Source: Lasiodiplodia sp. COLG20 | Lineage: Eukaryota > Ascomycota > Dothideomycetes > Botryosphaeriales > Botryosphaeriaceae | Assembly (NCBI GenBank): GCA_009801085.1 | Contig: VNWV01000002.1 | Location: 2,046,001 to 2,110,000 of the forward strand | Direction of reading: 5' to 3' | Length of the DNA stretch: 64,000 bases | Shown: in pieces, positions 1 through 10,857 of the stretch | How positions within the stretch are numbered: the first letter of the stretch is position 1 | Layout: each line of letters begins with the position of its first letter | The notes under the pieces: model-generated | Database searches by the model: none | What the model was told of the DNA's origin: nothing | What the model saw: the letters and a program-made list of their open reading frames with translations, nothing else | Translations under genes and position numbers: made by a program

Positions 1-771
1 ATGAGCGCATGTTTATGAGATTCTTGGATGCAGTATCGATCCACCCATAGATAGCGGACTCTCAACTCCCGGCACACAGTGATGGAGTCCTCTATAGTCA
101 ACGGGAGACGGTCGGGCAGCTTTCCATCTGTTGAGCAGGGTCCCCCCGGTTGACCCCAGACATACGAGAGCGTTGCGTATTCGGGGTTTGCGGCTGGAAG
201 AGGAACGATCTCTCGAAGCTCGCAGTCGATGACTCTCATGCCAGGTAGATCAATGGGACGCACACGTGGCTCACAATGACGACAGTGGCTAAGCCAGCGT
301 CGTAGACGATCAAAGTCTACGGTGCGACGTGGTAATCCAAATACAAACCCGTCTTCACGTTGTTCAAGACCCCGATTTTCCACGATAACCCTCGACTGTG
401 CAAACCTCGTTCTTGTCCTATCCTTAGTGTATTTAGTTACTCCCGATCAACCAGGTGGGACATTTTGCCACTGGTGCAGAATGACGCCGTGCTCGATGTA
501 GGTCGATCTCAAAAGTCTCACGGATGAGGTACGAGCTGACTGCTTCCAGAGAAAAGCGCGTATCAGGCTCGTCTGTCGGTTCAACATCTTCAAGTTCGAA
601 TAAAGAGGCGATCGCGAGGCACAAGCGGCAGCGGCTTTCCGGTCGAATCTCGAGTGTTGATCGGAACTTCAAGATGGTTCGTACACTTTCCCATTCTTCG
701 TATGGTATGGGCGCGAAGGCGGCGTCCCAGTTGACGGATCGGCACCGCTGACAGAGGTATGATTCTTCCAT
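1..771 (-). CDS. HET-domain protein, N-terminal part (runs off window)
   Basis: Two exons are visible: 472-771 and 1-422 (continuing past the edge), separated by a 49-bp intron at 423-471 (GTGGCA...CTAAG). Removing it keeps the frame (phase 0), giving about 240 residues. The N-terminus has a C-x-x-C pair (residues 7-10) and a CRLC motif, as in many HET proteins. The HET domain begins near residue 180 with the YATLSYVWG motif and continues to LWVDRYCIQ near residues 225-232. HET proteins mediate allorecognition and incompatibility cell death in filamentous fungi; that role is family knowledge, not shown here. The donor GTGGCA is weak, so a one-base frameshift in a decaying copy is an alternative. 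The gene is head to head with the DUF6536 gene. Confidence 0.8.
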
Positions 772-1645
772 GGTACGTGAAAACAGATAGCTTGCGGCTG
801 TGGCTGCGGGAGCATAGCACTTGAGTAACCTGGGGAGGATGGGAGGTGGTGCGGGATGGCGAGGCTTAGTGTTGCAATCACGGTCAGGCTGTCGGATTGC
901 CCGAGGCTGAGCTGTGTCACCTGGATAGGCAGAAGCGTTCCCTGCATATTAACCCCGCACCAGAGACTATGCTCCAGACCAATTAAAGCCATTTGCTCAG
1001 CTCAGCAGATAAGTCTGTAGGCAAGGAAAGTGGATTTGTGCTGCCTTACGGGTGCGACGCCGAAGCAAGCAAGGTTCATAGACTGTGGTTTGCTGCAAAA
1101 TTTAGACCTTGGGGGCGATTTGGAGCTGCATACCGGGAGCCTTGAGCTGCGGTACTCCCACTGGCAAAAATGCAGAGGCGCTCGTGTGACTTGACGGGAA
1201 ACGTAGCCAACAGAGATACTGCGCCAACGACAATGGTCAGTAGTAGAGGAGCTCAAGTATAGAGCGCGCAACAAGAACAAAGGTTTTGCGGAGCAATGCT
1301 GGCCATTTTCTCCGATACTTCGTGTCATGAATATAGCAGAAGGTGGAAGATCAACAAAGTACACAAAGGCTAGGACGAGCTGCACGCCGGTCAGCTCCGC
1401 GCCCATCCTGCAAGATAAAATTGCCGGTATAGTCTTAGGTTCAATGACTGCAGACGTGCATGCAAGTGACGTTAAGAGGTAACAAAGCTAAATTTATAAG
1501 GAGCAGGAAGTTTGCCAGTTGTCTAGCCTCGATGCTCCTCGATTTCCGGATATGCCAGCCTAACTCTGATATTTCCGCCCCCTGACCTCGCATAAGTTAG
1601 TGCTGAATCAATACTTCACTTACCTTTTCATTCCTCCAACCGAAG
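772..1645. promoter_or_regulatory. Divergent intergenic region between HET gene and DUF6536 gene
   Basis: This 874-bp stretch separates two start codons pointing away from each other and must hold both promoters. A TATA-like stretch lies near 1490-1500 (TTTATAAGG), about 150 bp before the DUF6536 start. An open frame of 134 codons at 1002-1406 (-) is preceded by a good splice acceptor (TTGCAG) but resembles no family I recognise, so it is not called as a gene. Confidence 0.5.
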
Positions 1646-4170
1646 ATGAACCCATCCAACTATTCAGATGACGGGCAGCTTTCTGTTTTCGCCGTATCGT
1701 CCTTGGCCGATGAACCTGAAGGTTCCCAGGCAATCGAGTTGCCTGACATCATGAGGGATGGTCCTCTCATTTCAAGAGCATCGGAACCGTCTCAACTGGC
1801 ATCCACGGAGTCCGGAAGGACCGCATGTACAGAGCCAGGAAGGTATCTTGGGCTACTCGGCTACGAGGATGCTGGTGAAAGGCACTCAGCTGAAGATATA
1901 GAGAATCTGGCCGATACTCTTGGTTCATTCGGGACACTTGTCGAAGAGAACGAAGCTACCCGTCCAATATCAGGCCTGTGGAAGCGTCAAATGCTCGTTG
2001 ACCGCTCGCTTCGGGGAATGGCAGGGCTGATGACGGTATATGCAGTTATCCTAACTGTATCGTGCTTTTCACTGTTGCCTGACTTCATTGGAAACATGCG
2101 CATCAGCCCCTATTCGTCTTCTGTCGACATTTCCCACGGGAAATGCTCCAGCATAACACATAAAAGCGAGGTACGTAAGATAATCATTAGCTACTTCTGT
2201 TGATAGTTAACGTTTTCCCCAGATCCTCAAGATATTCATCAATGTTGCTGCTACCACCGTTCTTGGCATGTCGAACACTTATCAACAGCTCATTACTGCC
2301 CTCAACATCGATGACTTGACTTACGTGCTTTCCAAATACGGCGACGCCAGGGTCGGAACAAATTCTCCACTGGCCATCAAGCACAAGCGTAATGGCCGGA
2401 TCCGCTCGTGGATTTGCTGGTTGTTGTTAATATGCACGTCTTTGGTAAGATTGACCCATTATGAGTGCTTTAGAGCCGCCCGCAAGCTCACATTGATCAA
2501 TGCTTACATTTTAATAGCCGGTTCATTTCCTGGCGAACTCCCTTACAGTTCTCTGCGAGGATCGCCCCGTGCTAAATATCGGAAAAGAAGCCGTCACCAA
2601 TCCCACAAACATTTCTTTGGACTTGCCTCCCCAGATTTGTGTCGCTAGTCTGAACCTCACCGAAGCCACCTATTCCGCTTCGTTATCCCACGGTTCTACT
2701 ATTAGATCAGACGACTACGTATACTACTACCTCGCGAATGATTCAAGGACTGCTACTGCAATGAAGATTTATTACGATCCAGAATTCTGTACACCAGGAC
2801 CTCCATCGCAGACGGATTCTCTCGACGTCTATTATCAAAATGAAACAACGTCGAGGTGCAGGAATCACATTAGCTGCACGATCACCCAATGGGAAGACAA
2901 TTGTCACTTGGTCTTCCGCATGCAGGCCGGGCTCATTTTGGCAACGTGCCTGATATTGAAGGCAGTGTACATGCTTATTGTGAGCATAGTCTCACGACAC
3001 ATCAATAAAAAGCAGTGCTTGACGTTTGGGGATGCCATAATTGCCGCTCGGCTCTGTTCGCTGAACCTTTCATCGGAATGCATGCTTGACGTGGGGGATA
3101 GTCACCGGCGCCGAGAAACGCACAAGTGTCACCAGCATTGCAGAAATCTGGAAGTCTCGAGTCCCGGACATGAAAATGGTCATTGCCGGAAGTGCACCGA
3201 GTTAAACACTACCTGTGAACTCGAGAATCTTTCCACCCCGGCACGAGCCACAAAGCAAAAACGACCCTTGCTATCTCACCTCGGGCAGATGGCACTCGCT
3301 CAGTTGATTGTGGTTTGCTCAGTGTCAGCGGGAGCACTTACCCTCGCAACACTTATCGTTGGCACATGCGTTCTTGAAAAAGACTGGGACATAATGACTG
3401 AGACCAATCTTGAACCGATACCTGTATTCAGCCTTTGGGTCGAGCTTCTGGTCATGTTCGTCACGAACTTTCCCCAATTCTTCTTCTCGATTCTCTACCT
3501 CTTTCTGATTTACAATCTAACGCTCATCAATATGGAGTACGAATGGGGAAAAATGGAAACCTCAGGCGGTCGTTTACGCTGCTCACTCGTGGTTGGTAAA
3601 CAATTCGACCAGTCATACTACCTCGGCCTGCCACTAAAGGTACTCATTCCCACGATGAGTTTCAGTGCATTAATACATTGGATCGTCTCACTGGCTATCC
3701 AAGTTACGGAAGAGCGTTACTATAACTTAAGTGGCTACAAAACGCAAAATAGAGTAAGTCAAGCTTCACTTCGAATTACAGGAGATATTGTTGACGCAAA
3801 GCCCCCATCCAGATTGACATCAACATGGCTGTATGTGTGGGCTGCGCTGGTCTCTTGTTTCTCATCGTCATACTGTGCTGGATAGCTTTGAGCTACAGGC
3901 GCAATGGCTTTATACCCTCAATGTTCGGCTCAGTCAGGGTACTTTGCGCTGCTGCCGGTGAGCTACATGACATTCCGGAAGATGGCCACGTTAAATGGGG
4001 TGATTGTAAGTTACTTCATTAGCCAGAGTTTCGATGATTTTAACATTATTGCAGTGGGAGAGGGCCCGTTATACCGCCGCGCGGGGCTTTCGGGTGGTCC
4101 GGTGGGGGAGATTGTGCCGGACGAGGTGTACGCAGGGTGCCCTCGCCCAGCGGAAACTGACAGTGCCTGA
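1646..4170 (+). CDS. DUF6536-family multispanning membrane protein
   Basis: Exons 1646-2170, 2223-2444, 2518-3753, 3813-4005 and 4055-4170 join to 763 residues; all four introns are 49-73 bp with GTACGT/GTAAG donors. A soluble acidic N-terminus of about 125 residues is followed by a first membrane segment (GLMTVYAVILTVSC). The family signature follows: a C...H pair, GMSNTYQQLITALNIDDL and, across the second splice junction, LPVHFLANSLTV. An extracytoplasmic Asn-glycosylation-rich stretch, a membrane pair, a Cys/His-rich loop (residues about 395-455) and further membrane segments complete it. The C-terminus carries the conserved KWGDLGEGP-type tail. DUF6536 proteins are fungal, often multicopy and of unknown function. 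The Cys/His-rich loop could bind metal, but that is inference. The gene is head to head with the HET gene at the left edge. Confidence 0.85.
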
Positions 4171-5050
4171 AGTTGTTTAACATCATGCCAAAATTTCATC
4201 ATATTCGCCAACTCAACCACCCGATGCAGTTTAATCCGTCATTTCGGCATCTGGGCATGCTCTACTGCCGCTCCGTCAATCATTGCTACTAGTGCTAGTA
4301 ATATAAAAGCATTTTCCTATGCGCCTCCGCAGCATTTCCTCCTTCCTTACCGCTCTCCACCCGGACTGAAACGCAGTACTGGGCCTTCGTAAATGGAGCC
4401 CAACGCGAGGGCTGATAGTGTCCTACATCGGCTTACATTACTTACGCGTCGTCAATTACAGCTACTCTCCACTACAGTGCTTTGCAGGATCGCCTTATGC
4501 GCGGGTCCGGCGTGACTCCGGTGTGTGAAAAGAGATAACTCTATAGAGGGGTGCTGCAGCCAACGGCTAGCGTGAATTTATTTTTCTCATGCCATCGGTA
4601 GTTGAAGCTATCATCCGGATGTAAATGTGAAAATAATAATTACACATTCACGTCCGGACGATAGCTTCAACTACCTATCCACCGCCAGCGCCATTGTGGG
4701 GATGGCGCAGCGAGAGAGCTGTACGAAAGGGACAGCGGGTAATATTGTCTATCCACAAGTCAACCGCCAAATTGGGTTTAGTTAGGTCGCTGCCGCTCCT
4801 TCCTTTGAAGACCAATCACATGACTCACGTCGTCAAACGCTAATGATATAAGCAACCTCTCATGCACCCACCCAACCTTCCCTTCTTCCTCACCGCTCTC
4901 CACTTCGACTTGCACGCGCAGTCCGTGAGCCTCAATCCTAAGCTCTTCAAACTCTTTCCAACCCATCAATGATCCACCCCAACGCTTGGATCAAACCCCA
5001 CAACATTTACTGAACACAGGTGACGGCTCTCACCTTGGACAGGCCCGAAG
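4171..5050. other. Gene-free stretch with inverted repeat and duplicated leader
   Basis: No coding sequence was recognised between the DUF6536 gene and the F-box gene. The stretch holds a 33-bp inverted repeat (separate entry), a small hairpin with GCGCCAT/ATGGCGC arms at 4688-4708, and two related TATAA-to-CGCAGT segments (about 4303-4380 and 4846-4925). The second of these is the leader of the F-box gene. Confidence 0.6.
4597..4675. repeat. 33-bp imperfect inverted repeat, 13-bp loop
   Basis: The left arm 4597-4629 begins GGTAGTTGAAGCTATC and the right arm 4643-4675 is its reverse complement apart from three positions. All three mismatches are transitions (A/G or T/C). The loop 4630-4642 is A/T only. 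The structure could be a MITE-like or terminal-repeat remnant, or a foldback that has accumulated C-to-T changes. Confidence 0.85.
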
Positions 5051-6573
5051 ATGCCAGACCAGCACGGTCAGCCCACACTCCAAAAGGTACGGCCCGTCAC
5101 CCAGCGTCACTTCTGCTCCTTCCGCTTACCGTTGTACAGTCTCCAACCTCACCTGCTCCCGACAATGGCCCCGTAGATGGCAACATGGTTATTGCCCGCC
5201 CTTCCGGTGGTTCCGTCAAAGGCCTGCTGGATTTGCCGGCCGAGCTCTGCCTACGCGTCTTCGATTTCCTCCCGGATCAGGCCCCCGCAGACCTGGCCGC
5301 CCTTGCACGAACTTGCAAAACGACCTGGTGGCCAGCAGCGAGAGTTCTGTACAGGAATATCATACTTAGTCCTGAATTGGACAGAGACAAGCACAACTGC
5401 AAGAAGCTGCTGAGCTTCTTACGACTGATCCACACCCTCTTAATTAGTGATAAGCAGTACTTGACCATGGTGGAGCAGATGCGCATTGAAATCGCGGAAC
5501 AGACTTTCCTCAGCGATTTGATCAATTACACCTCGACAAATGCCAAATACTTTTCTGACCTTGAGCACCTCAGTACGAGCATCAGCATGGAGATTGACCA
5601 GACGATGGGAAGGATTCGGAGTAATGTGTTGGATTGGAGGGATGCAGTAGACCTGATTCTCCAGAGGTCCCCGAAGCTACGCCACATCGATATTGTTGGA
5701 GGTGTCAATCAGACTGAATGGAAAGTCCAGCTCCATCTCTACCGGAAACTAGAGATCATCTACCTGCATAGAACTAAGGTACTCACTCTGCAAGGGCTAG
5801 CTGACTTGGCCCTTATCCCAAACTTGAAGAGCTTGCAGCTATTTTTAGTGCGAGATGGATTACGCCACTGGCCAGTCACCTTTTCAGCTGTCTCGCAAGC
5901 GCAATTTCCGTCACTAGTGCACTTGAAGATCCTGGGTGTTCCGGTCATAGCAACATATACTCCCGACCTTCTCACGATGGTACCAAAACTACGGTCTCTG
6001 GAACTCCAATGGATTTACGACCCTCTAGTTCAGATGTTTGATTCTCCCGCGCCGCTCTCATCCATTCTCAATGGTGCACACAGCTCACCTACAAATCCAA
6101 GGCCCCGGCTGGACGAGACCCTTGAAAGGTTGCGCGTATTTCCGGTCTCGCCGTGTAGAGGCAATCTGAGGTGCTATGTACAGTATGTCAAGAGATGGGA
6201 CAAGGATTTCTTCGGTTCTTTCAAATTCCTGCGAAGCTTAAAGCTGCTGGAGATTCCTTTACTAGCACCTGTCCAGAGGATCATCCATCTGCTGCCAGAA
6301 TCTCTCGAGGAGCTCCATCTGGCGGACGATAACTTGTTTCTCTTCGATCTTACTGAAGAGTTCGAACGTATCTCTGCGGTCTTGCCTCAGCTGGGTCCGA
6401 CGGCCGGACTGCACAATATGAAGGCAGTATTCCTCAAGTTACGCCGCCTCGACTCCAGGCCCTACCAACACATCATGGGCAGGATGAAGGACATCTGCCA
6501 GGAAGTTGGCATCAGACTCCATGTCGTACTCAACTACGTCCCCAAAAATGAATGGGGTTTGAAGGAGAACTGA
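5051..6573 (+). CDS. F-box protein with leucine-rich C-terminal region
   Basis: The best model is exons 5051-5086 and 5140-6573 (489 residues). The ATG at 5051 gives a 12-residue first exon, then a 53-bp intron GTACGG...TACAG with a GCTTAC branch site. The frame is also open further upstream, but only from a GTG codon, so the spliced ATG is preferred; the in-frame ATG at 5185 is a fallback. The F-box lies at about residues 41-80 (LLDLPAELCLRVFDFLPDQ...). It is followed by a long region with leucine-rich-repeat character (LRHIDIVGG, LKSLQLFLV, LRSLELQW, LRSLKLLEIP, LEELHLADD). F-box proteins recruit substrates to SCF ubiquitin ligases through Skp1; the substrate is not predictable here. Such genes are highly variable in filamentous fungi. 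Confidence 0.85.
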
Positions 6574-7040
6574 TGATAGAGAGGCACCTACCAACTTGAG
6601 CTTTTCGACGAGAGCGTGATATAACGAAGGGCTCAAACAGCCGTTTGCAGTCAACAAGGCCCTTTCAAAACTTTTCTTTGTTTTCTTTACATTTCATTAA
6701 GTATGCTTTGAACATTCAGGCTTGCACGGCGGAAAAATTTGGCTCAGCGGGCAAAAAGAGGCACCCAGATTCGTGAAAATTTCGAGCATGGCTGCGTAGA
6801 CCTGGGATTTTGACGAACGTGGCGCTCGAGGTACCCAGGATGGCAGGTCAGTTCATCTGACTTTAAAAGGAGTTAACCCAAAAGTATGGTAGCAGGTATC
6901 ACAAAATAATAATGGAGTTTGATATTGAACGGACAGAAGCATTTTCCACGTGCAAGCGCAACCATTAGCGTTTGAACGACTAAGTGTGCTCTCTTACTAT
7001 AAGAGAATAAGCACCAGAAGACGTATCCTGCTTCCTTACG
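6574..7040. other. Convergent 3' intergenic region
   Basis: The F-box gene (+) and the FAD oxidase gene (-) end facing each other across 467 bp. The sequence is AT-leaning and holds no gene; it should contain both 3' ends. Confidence 0.6.
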
Positions 7041-8805
7041 TTACAATAACTTCATGAACCCCCTCCAAAGACCATGCGAAGTGAACACGCCATCGGGATC
7101 AACAGCCCTCTGGATCTCCTTCAACCGCCGCACATTCACCTCGCCGTATCCCGCAAAAACCTCTTCAGCCTGCCCCTTCCGTGCGTAGTCGATATAGCGG
7201 TAGGGATGAGCCACTCCTAGCTCCTTCGCCGCCGACTCGATCCGGGCGATGGTGTTGGCCGACATGGTGAAAATGTCCGCATCTTGCTCCGCGCTCGACC
7301 AGCCGGTGGAGACCAGGAACACTTTTTTTTGAGACAAAGTCAGCACAGCCGTGGATGTGGAGTTTCGCAGAATGGCTTACCGAACAGCGGCTCGTCTTGG
7401 TCGATGCCCAAGGCGTTGCCGCCTCGCTGCTTCATCGCTGCAATGGCGTTCGTTTGTATAGGGTAGCAGATCAGGACGGGATGCAGGCCCCTGACTGCCT
7501 TGATGGCGGTTATCTCCTCCCTAAAGATTTGGATGGCTTGGCTGAGTAAAGCACGCGAGGGAAGGCTGCTTGTCGTGTCGAACAGATGGCTGGAATTGGC
7601 CTTCGGCATCAGTAAATTACGTGACAGGGCTTTCGAGCTCATTGAAACTTACCGAACAGTACCCATTTCTCCACCAATGCTTACCACGTTGGACAAAGTG
7701 TCAATTTGGGTGGTTCTGGAGAGAGCGGGGATCTGGTTGATGGCCTGGAACACAGCCGGACTTTCAATCGGCCGGGCATACCGCTGTGCGCTGTCGACCA
7801 TGAAAGAATCGCTGGTTTGGTTGTATCGGAAGTAGATCTCGTAGCCCATGTGCTCATCGCTGGTGAGCTCCGGGTCCGCAAAGAGGTCGTAGACCTTGTC
7901 GAGCACTTGCTCGGTCTGGTCGTCGCTGTAGAAGACTCTGGAGTTGAACACGGGTCCCTGTGGGAAGGTGCGGACGGTGAAGGTGGTGACGATGCCGAAG
8001 TTGTTGCTTCCGCCCCGGAGCGCGAAATAGAGGTCCGGATTCTGGTTTTCTGAGACAGTCGTGATGGTGCCGTTGGCTAGAACGACCTGGAATTATGGAT
8101 GTCAAACCTCGAATTTCACAAAAGGAAATACATGGCGTGAGAGAGCCTACCTCATACTCGTAGACGTTGTCCAACGCCCATCCATATCTATTAGACAGCG
8201 CAGACCTGCCTCCACCGAGCGTGAAACCCCCAACACCGACAGACGCAACCAAGCCGCCCACGAAAGAAAGATCGTACCGCTCAAGCGCTCGGTACACCTG
8301 CACCAACGTCGCGCCGCCCCCGACGCGCGCACTCGCCTTATCCGCGGCCACTTCGACGCTATTCATCCGGTCCAGGTCGACCGTCACGCCGCCCACCGAG
8401 TTAGAGTCGTCCGGGTGCCGCGAGTGGCCGCCGCCTTTGACGGCGAAGCGGCACCAATTGCCCACCAGGATCTCGAGCACTTGGGATACTTCAGCGGCAG
8501 TGGACGGCTCGACGCGGCATGCCGGACGCACTTCCTGCTGCTTGGCGTCCCAGATCGTGAAGTTACCGTCGTTTTCTGGGTAATGGAGAACGGAGCCGAA
8601 GGACGAGGAAAGTTGAGAGCACTGGGGGAAAGTCAGAGGTGATCGTGGGAGCGGATGGGAATTAACATACAGCCCGGTGGCAGCCGTGTGAAATGGCGTC
8701 ATTCGGGGAATTTTGGATTCTCAACCCTTGGAAATTGAGTGCAGAGGCATTGGCTAAGGCAATTCCAGCAAAGGTTAAAGCGAGTGGAAATAGCGTTGGA
8801 GGCAT
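7041..8805 (-). CDS. Secreted FAD-linked oxidoreductase (berberine-bridge enzyme-like)
   Basis: Five exons join to 509 residues: 8671-8805, 8151-8621, 7653-8086, 7381-7589 and 7041-7321 (introns 49-64 bp). The N-terminus is a signal peptide (MPPTLFPLALTFAGIALANA). A PCMH-type FAD domain follows, with the flavin-attachment histidine at residue 111 in GGGHSRHP, then VGGGATLVQVYRAL and VGVGGFTLGGGRSALS. The C-terminus has the BBE motif (YIDYA...Y...VNVRRLKEIQRAVDPDGVF). Known relatives oxidise sugars, alkaloids or secondary-metabolite intermediates using O2. The position that carries the second, cysteinyl flavin link in bicovalent enzymes (just before VGVGG) is not Cys, so single attachment is inferred. 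The last intron ends in an unusual A-tract before AG (TTTGTCTC, eight A, G). Confidence 0.93.
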
Positions 8806-9761
8806 TTTTAAGACAGAGTACTTATTTCACGTATTTGCTTGAGATTCCGAGAGAAGCTGTCATTACGCACTCGCACCGAGTAGTATTTATAAGAGAGCTT
8901 ATCAACTGTATGAACCGGGGTCTGTCTTTTGAGGATCCGGCAACTTTGCTACGTAACCGACGTTGTGACTATGATTGGGTGAGACTAATGTTGGGGTTGT
9001 AGGTATGTGTGTGGACGCGGCAGAATGCCTTTCTGGCGTGAGATTTCCTGGAGATATGCAATGCTAACCGCCGTTCTCACGGAATTAAGCACTAATTGTA
9101 TGTCCAGATCCCCGCTCGTCATGATAGTCAGATAGGCACGTCGGCCGAGGGTGAACTTCGGCTATTCATGTATAATGGGGTCTTGCCTCTCATTGAAATC
9201 AGGTCTGATTGACAGGGTTTCATTTCTGCTCTCTAGCCGAATGACGTAATTCGAGAGGGAAGAGATATCTGGGTTGTTACCTCGAAACACTACGAATTCT
9301 CAAAGTGCGCTAAATGTTCTGCTCAAATATTTGATCTTGGGGCAGAATGTATGGTAACCATTGTGCGGGATGGAATTCAGCCTTGCGTGTTATTTATAAA
9401 TTACCTGCTGCGGCCCATATTTTCCTGATTTGCATTTTGCTAAGCTACAGTCTCTCTCAAATTTCCATCGCCTCTCAAATGCGTTTGTTCAACGTGATAT
9501 GAGATATCACACAACCCGGACTAGGTAAATCAAACAAATCTCACAGGAAATACAGCACTCGATCTTCAAGAAGAGCTTCACTCAGAATGAGGCACTGAAA
9601 TTAGTTTGAACTGAAAGAAATGTATCAAATAGAGATGCATAGAAAAGTCTTTCTTCCGATACGCCGAAACTACTACCAGATATCCATACGCCAAATGCCG
9701 TCCCGCGACACTTCAAGCCCGTATCCCCTCTCCCACAATCATGAAATGCGGCGGCGCCATC
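8806..9761. other. Intergenic region upstream of the FAD oxidoreductase
   Basis: This 956-bp stretch carries the FAD oxidase promoter and the 3' side of the next small gene. It is AT-leaning and no open frame resembles a protein. Confidence 0.5.
8884..8891 (-). promoter_or_regulatory. TATA box of the FAD oxidoreductase gene
   Basis: TATAAATA on the minus strand lies about 80 bp upstream of the ATG at 8805, with a GATAAG motif (GATA-factor type) just beyond it near 8896-8901. Position and sequence fit a core promoter; no expression evidence exists. Confidence 0.5.
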
Positions 9762-10160
9762 CTACAGCATCCTCCGGTATCTGCGCGACGAGATGTAGAT
9801 GCGATCGGACGAGTGCTGGACCGTCTTCTGGCCCCCTTGGTCTCTCTGTCGCTGTTCGGGGCTCACAGTCCTCTTCGGCGGAGGTGTGAGTTGCTTGTTT
9901 GCACTGCCATCGAAGCGGACCAGCTTCTTCGGAGGAGGTCTGTGAACGATTGACCTCTCGCTTGTTGACGAGGATGAGCCTTTCGAGTGCGTGTCGCTTC
10001 TTGCAGCCTTGTTCTCGATGGCCCTTCTTCCTTTCTCCCTATCGTCTTCCCTCTTCTTCAGTGGCGGTGCGGAAGCGGTCCTTTCTTTCACACTGGGCTC
10101 AGGGCCTTTCAAGTTTCGTCTAGTCAGGGTGACGGTGATGGTAGTGGTAGTGAAATGCAT
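9762..10160 (-). CDS. Small basic, low-complexity protein of unknown function
   Basis: An uninterrupted 132-codon frame starts at an ATG in a reasonable context (CCAACATG). The product is strongly basic and Ser/Lys/Arg/Pro-rich with no membrane segment or signal peptide. It has a Lys/Glu-rich stretch (KKREDDREKGRRAIENK), a Ser run and the sequence KKLVRFD at about residues 78-84. That sequence fits the [RK]-x-[VI]-x-[FW] docking motif for protein phosphatase 1. No family is recognised. It lies between the FAD oxidase and the SDR gene, all on the minus strand. It could be a real small intrinsically disordered protein or a chance frame; transcript data would decide. Confidence 0.45.
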   Translation of the reverse strand: MHFTTTTITVTLTRRNLKGPEPSVKERTASAPPLKKREDDREKGRRAIENKAARSDTHSKGSSSSTSERSIVHRPPPKKLVRFDGSANKQLTPPPKRTVSPEQRQRDQGGQKTVQHSSDRIYISSRRYRRML

Positions 10161-10857
10161 GTTGGTAGGTGGTTTGGCTAGAGGATTTGCCAGTGGCGAG
10201 GGAGGCTGCTTAAGAGTTGGAAGATGGAAAGCAGGAATTTAAAGAAAGCCATCTGACACCCCCTCTTTTTCTGCGCCGGAGGAGACTCATGATCGAACGA
10301 GTCGGAGGGATGGGGCGGCTTTTAGTGCGGCGTATGATTGGAAAGGTGCGGGATATTGTTGTACGCCATCTTCTACAGCTATGGAATTGAGAGGAAGATG
10401 AGCGGTTATTTGATCTGTTCTTGGTGTGACGTATTTGTGCTATAATGGTGTAACTGACCGATTTAGCCGGGTTACACTGAGTAGGAACAGGTCAATCGGA
10501 GAGACGCACGTATTACTACGGGAAACGGCTCAATGGTTTAGTACACCTGGGAAGGCTGCAAATACTGGTGTAAGCGCAAATATTCCTGAATTTGTAAGAT
10601 GTGCAAGGACTTTCCGTGTGACTCCTTGAAACGCCGCAGCGGATTCTCGACTTACAGTACCACAATGGATCGCAGCACCAGCCGTACCCATGGGCCACGG
10701 TGAAGGCTACAATGTTCATTTTTAGTACTGTATCATACAGGGTTCAGTATAAGCCGTCACCACGTGAAATCCTGACCTCCGTGTCACCATCCCACCCATC
10801 CCGCCTCAACACTCAAATCTCCCTCCTAGACCCCCCCTCCTCCCCCCTCCTCGATCC
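10161..10857. other. Intergenic region, no gene seen
   Basis: 697 bp between the small basic protein's start and the stop codon of the SDR gene. It includes C-rich runs near 10830-10850 just past the SDR stop codon. No further feature was recognised. Confidence 0.5.

Noticed and set aside
1002..1406. 134-codon frame (minus) preceded by a TTGCAG acceptor
   Set aside because: No recognisable family and no convincing partner exon; kept as intergenic.
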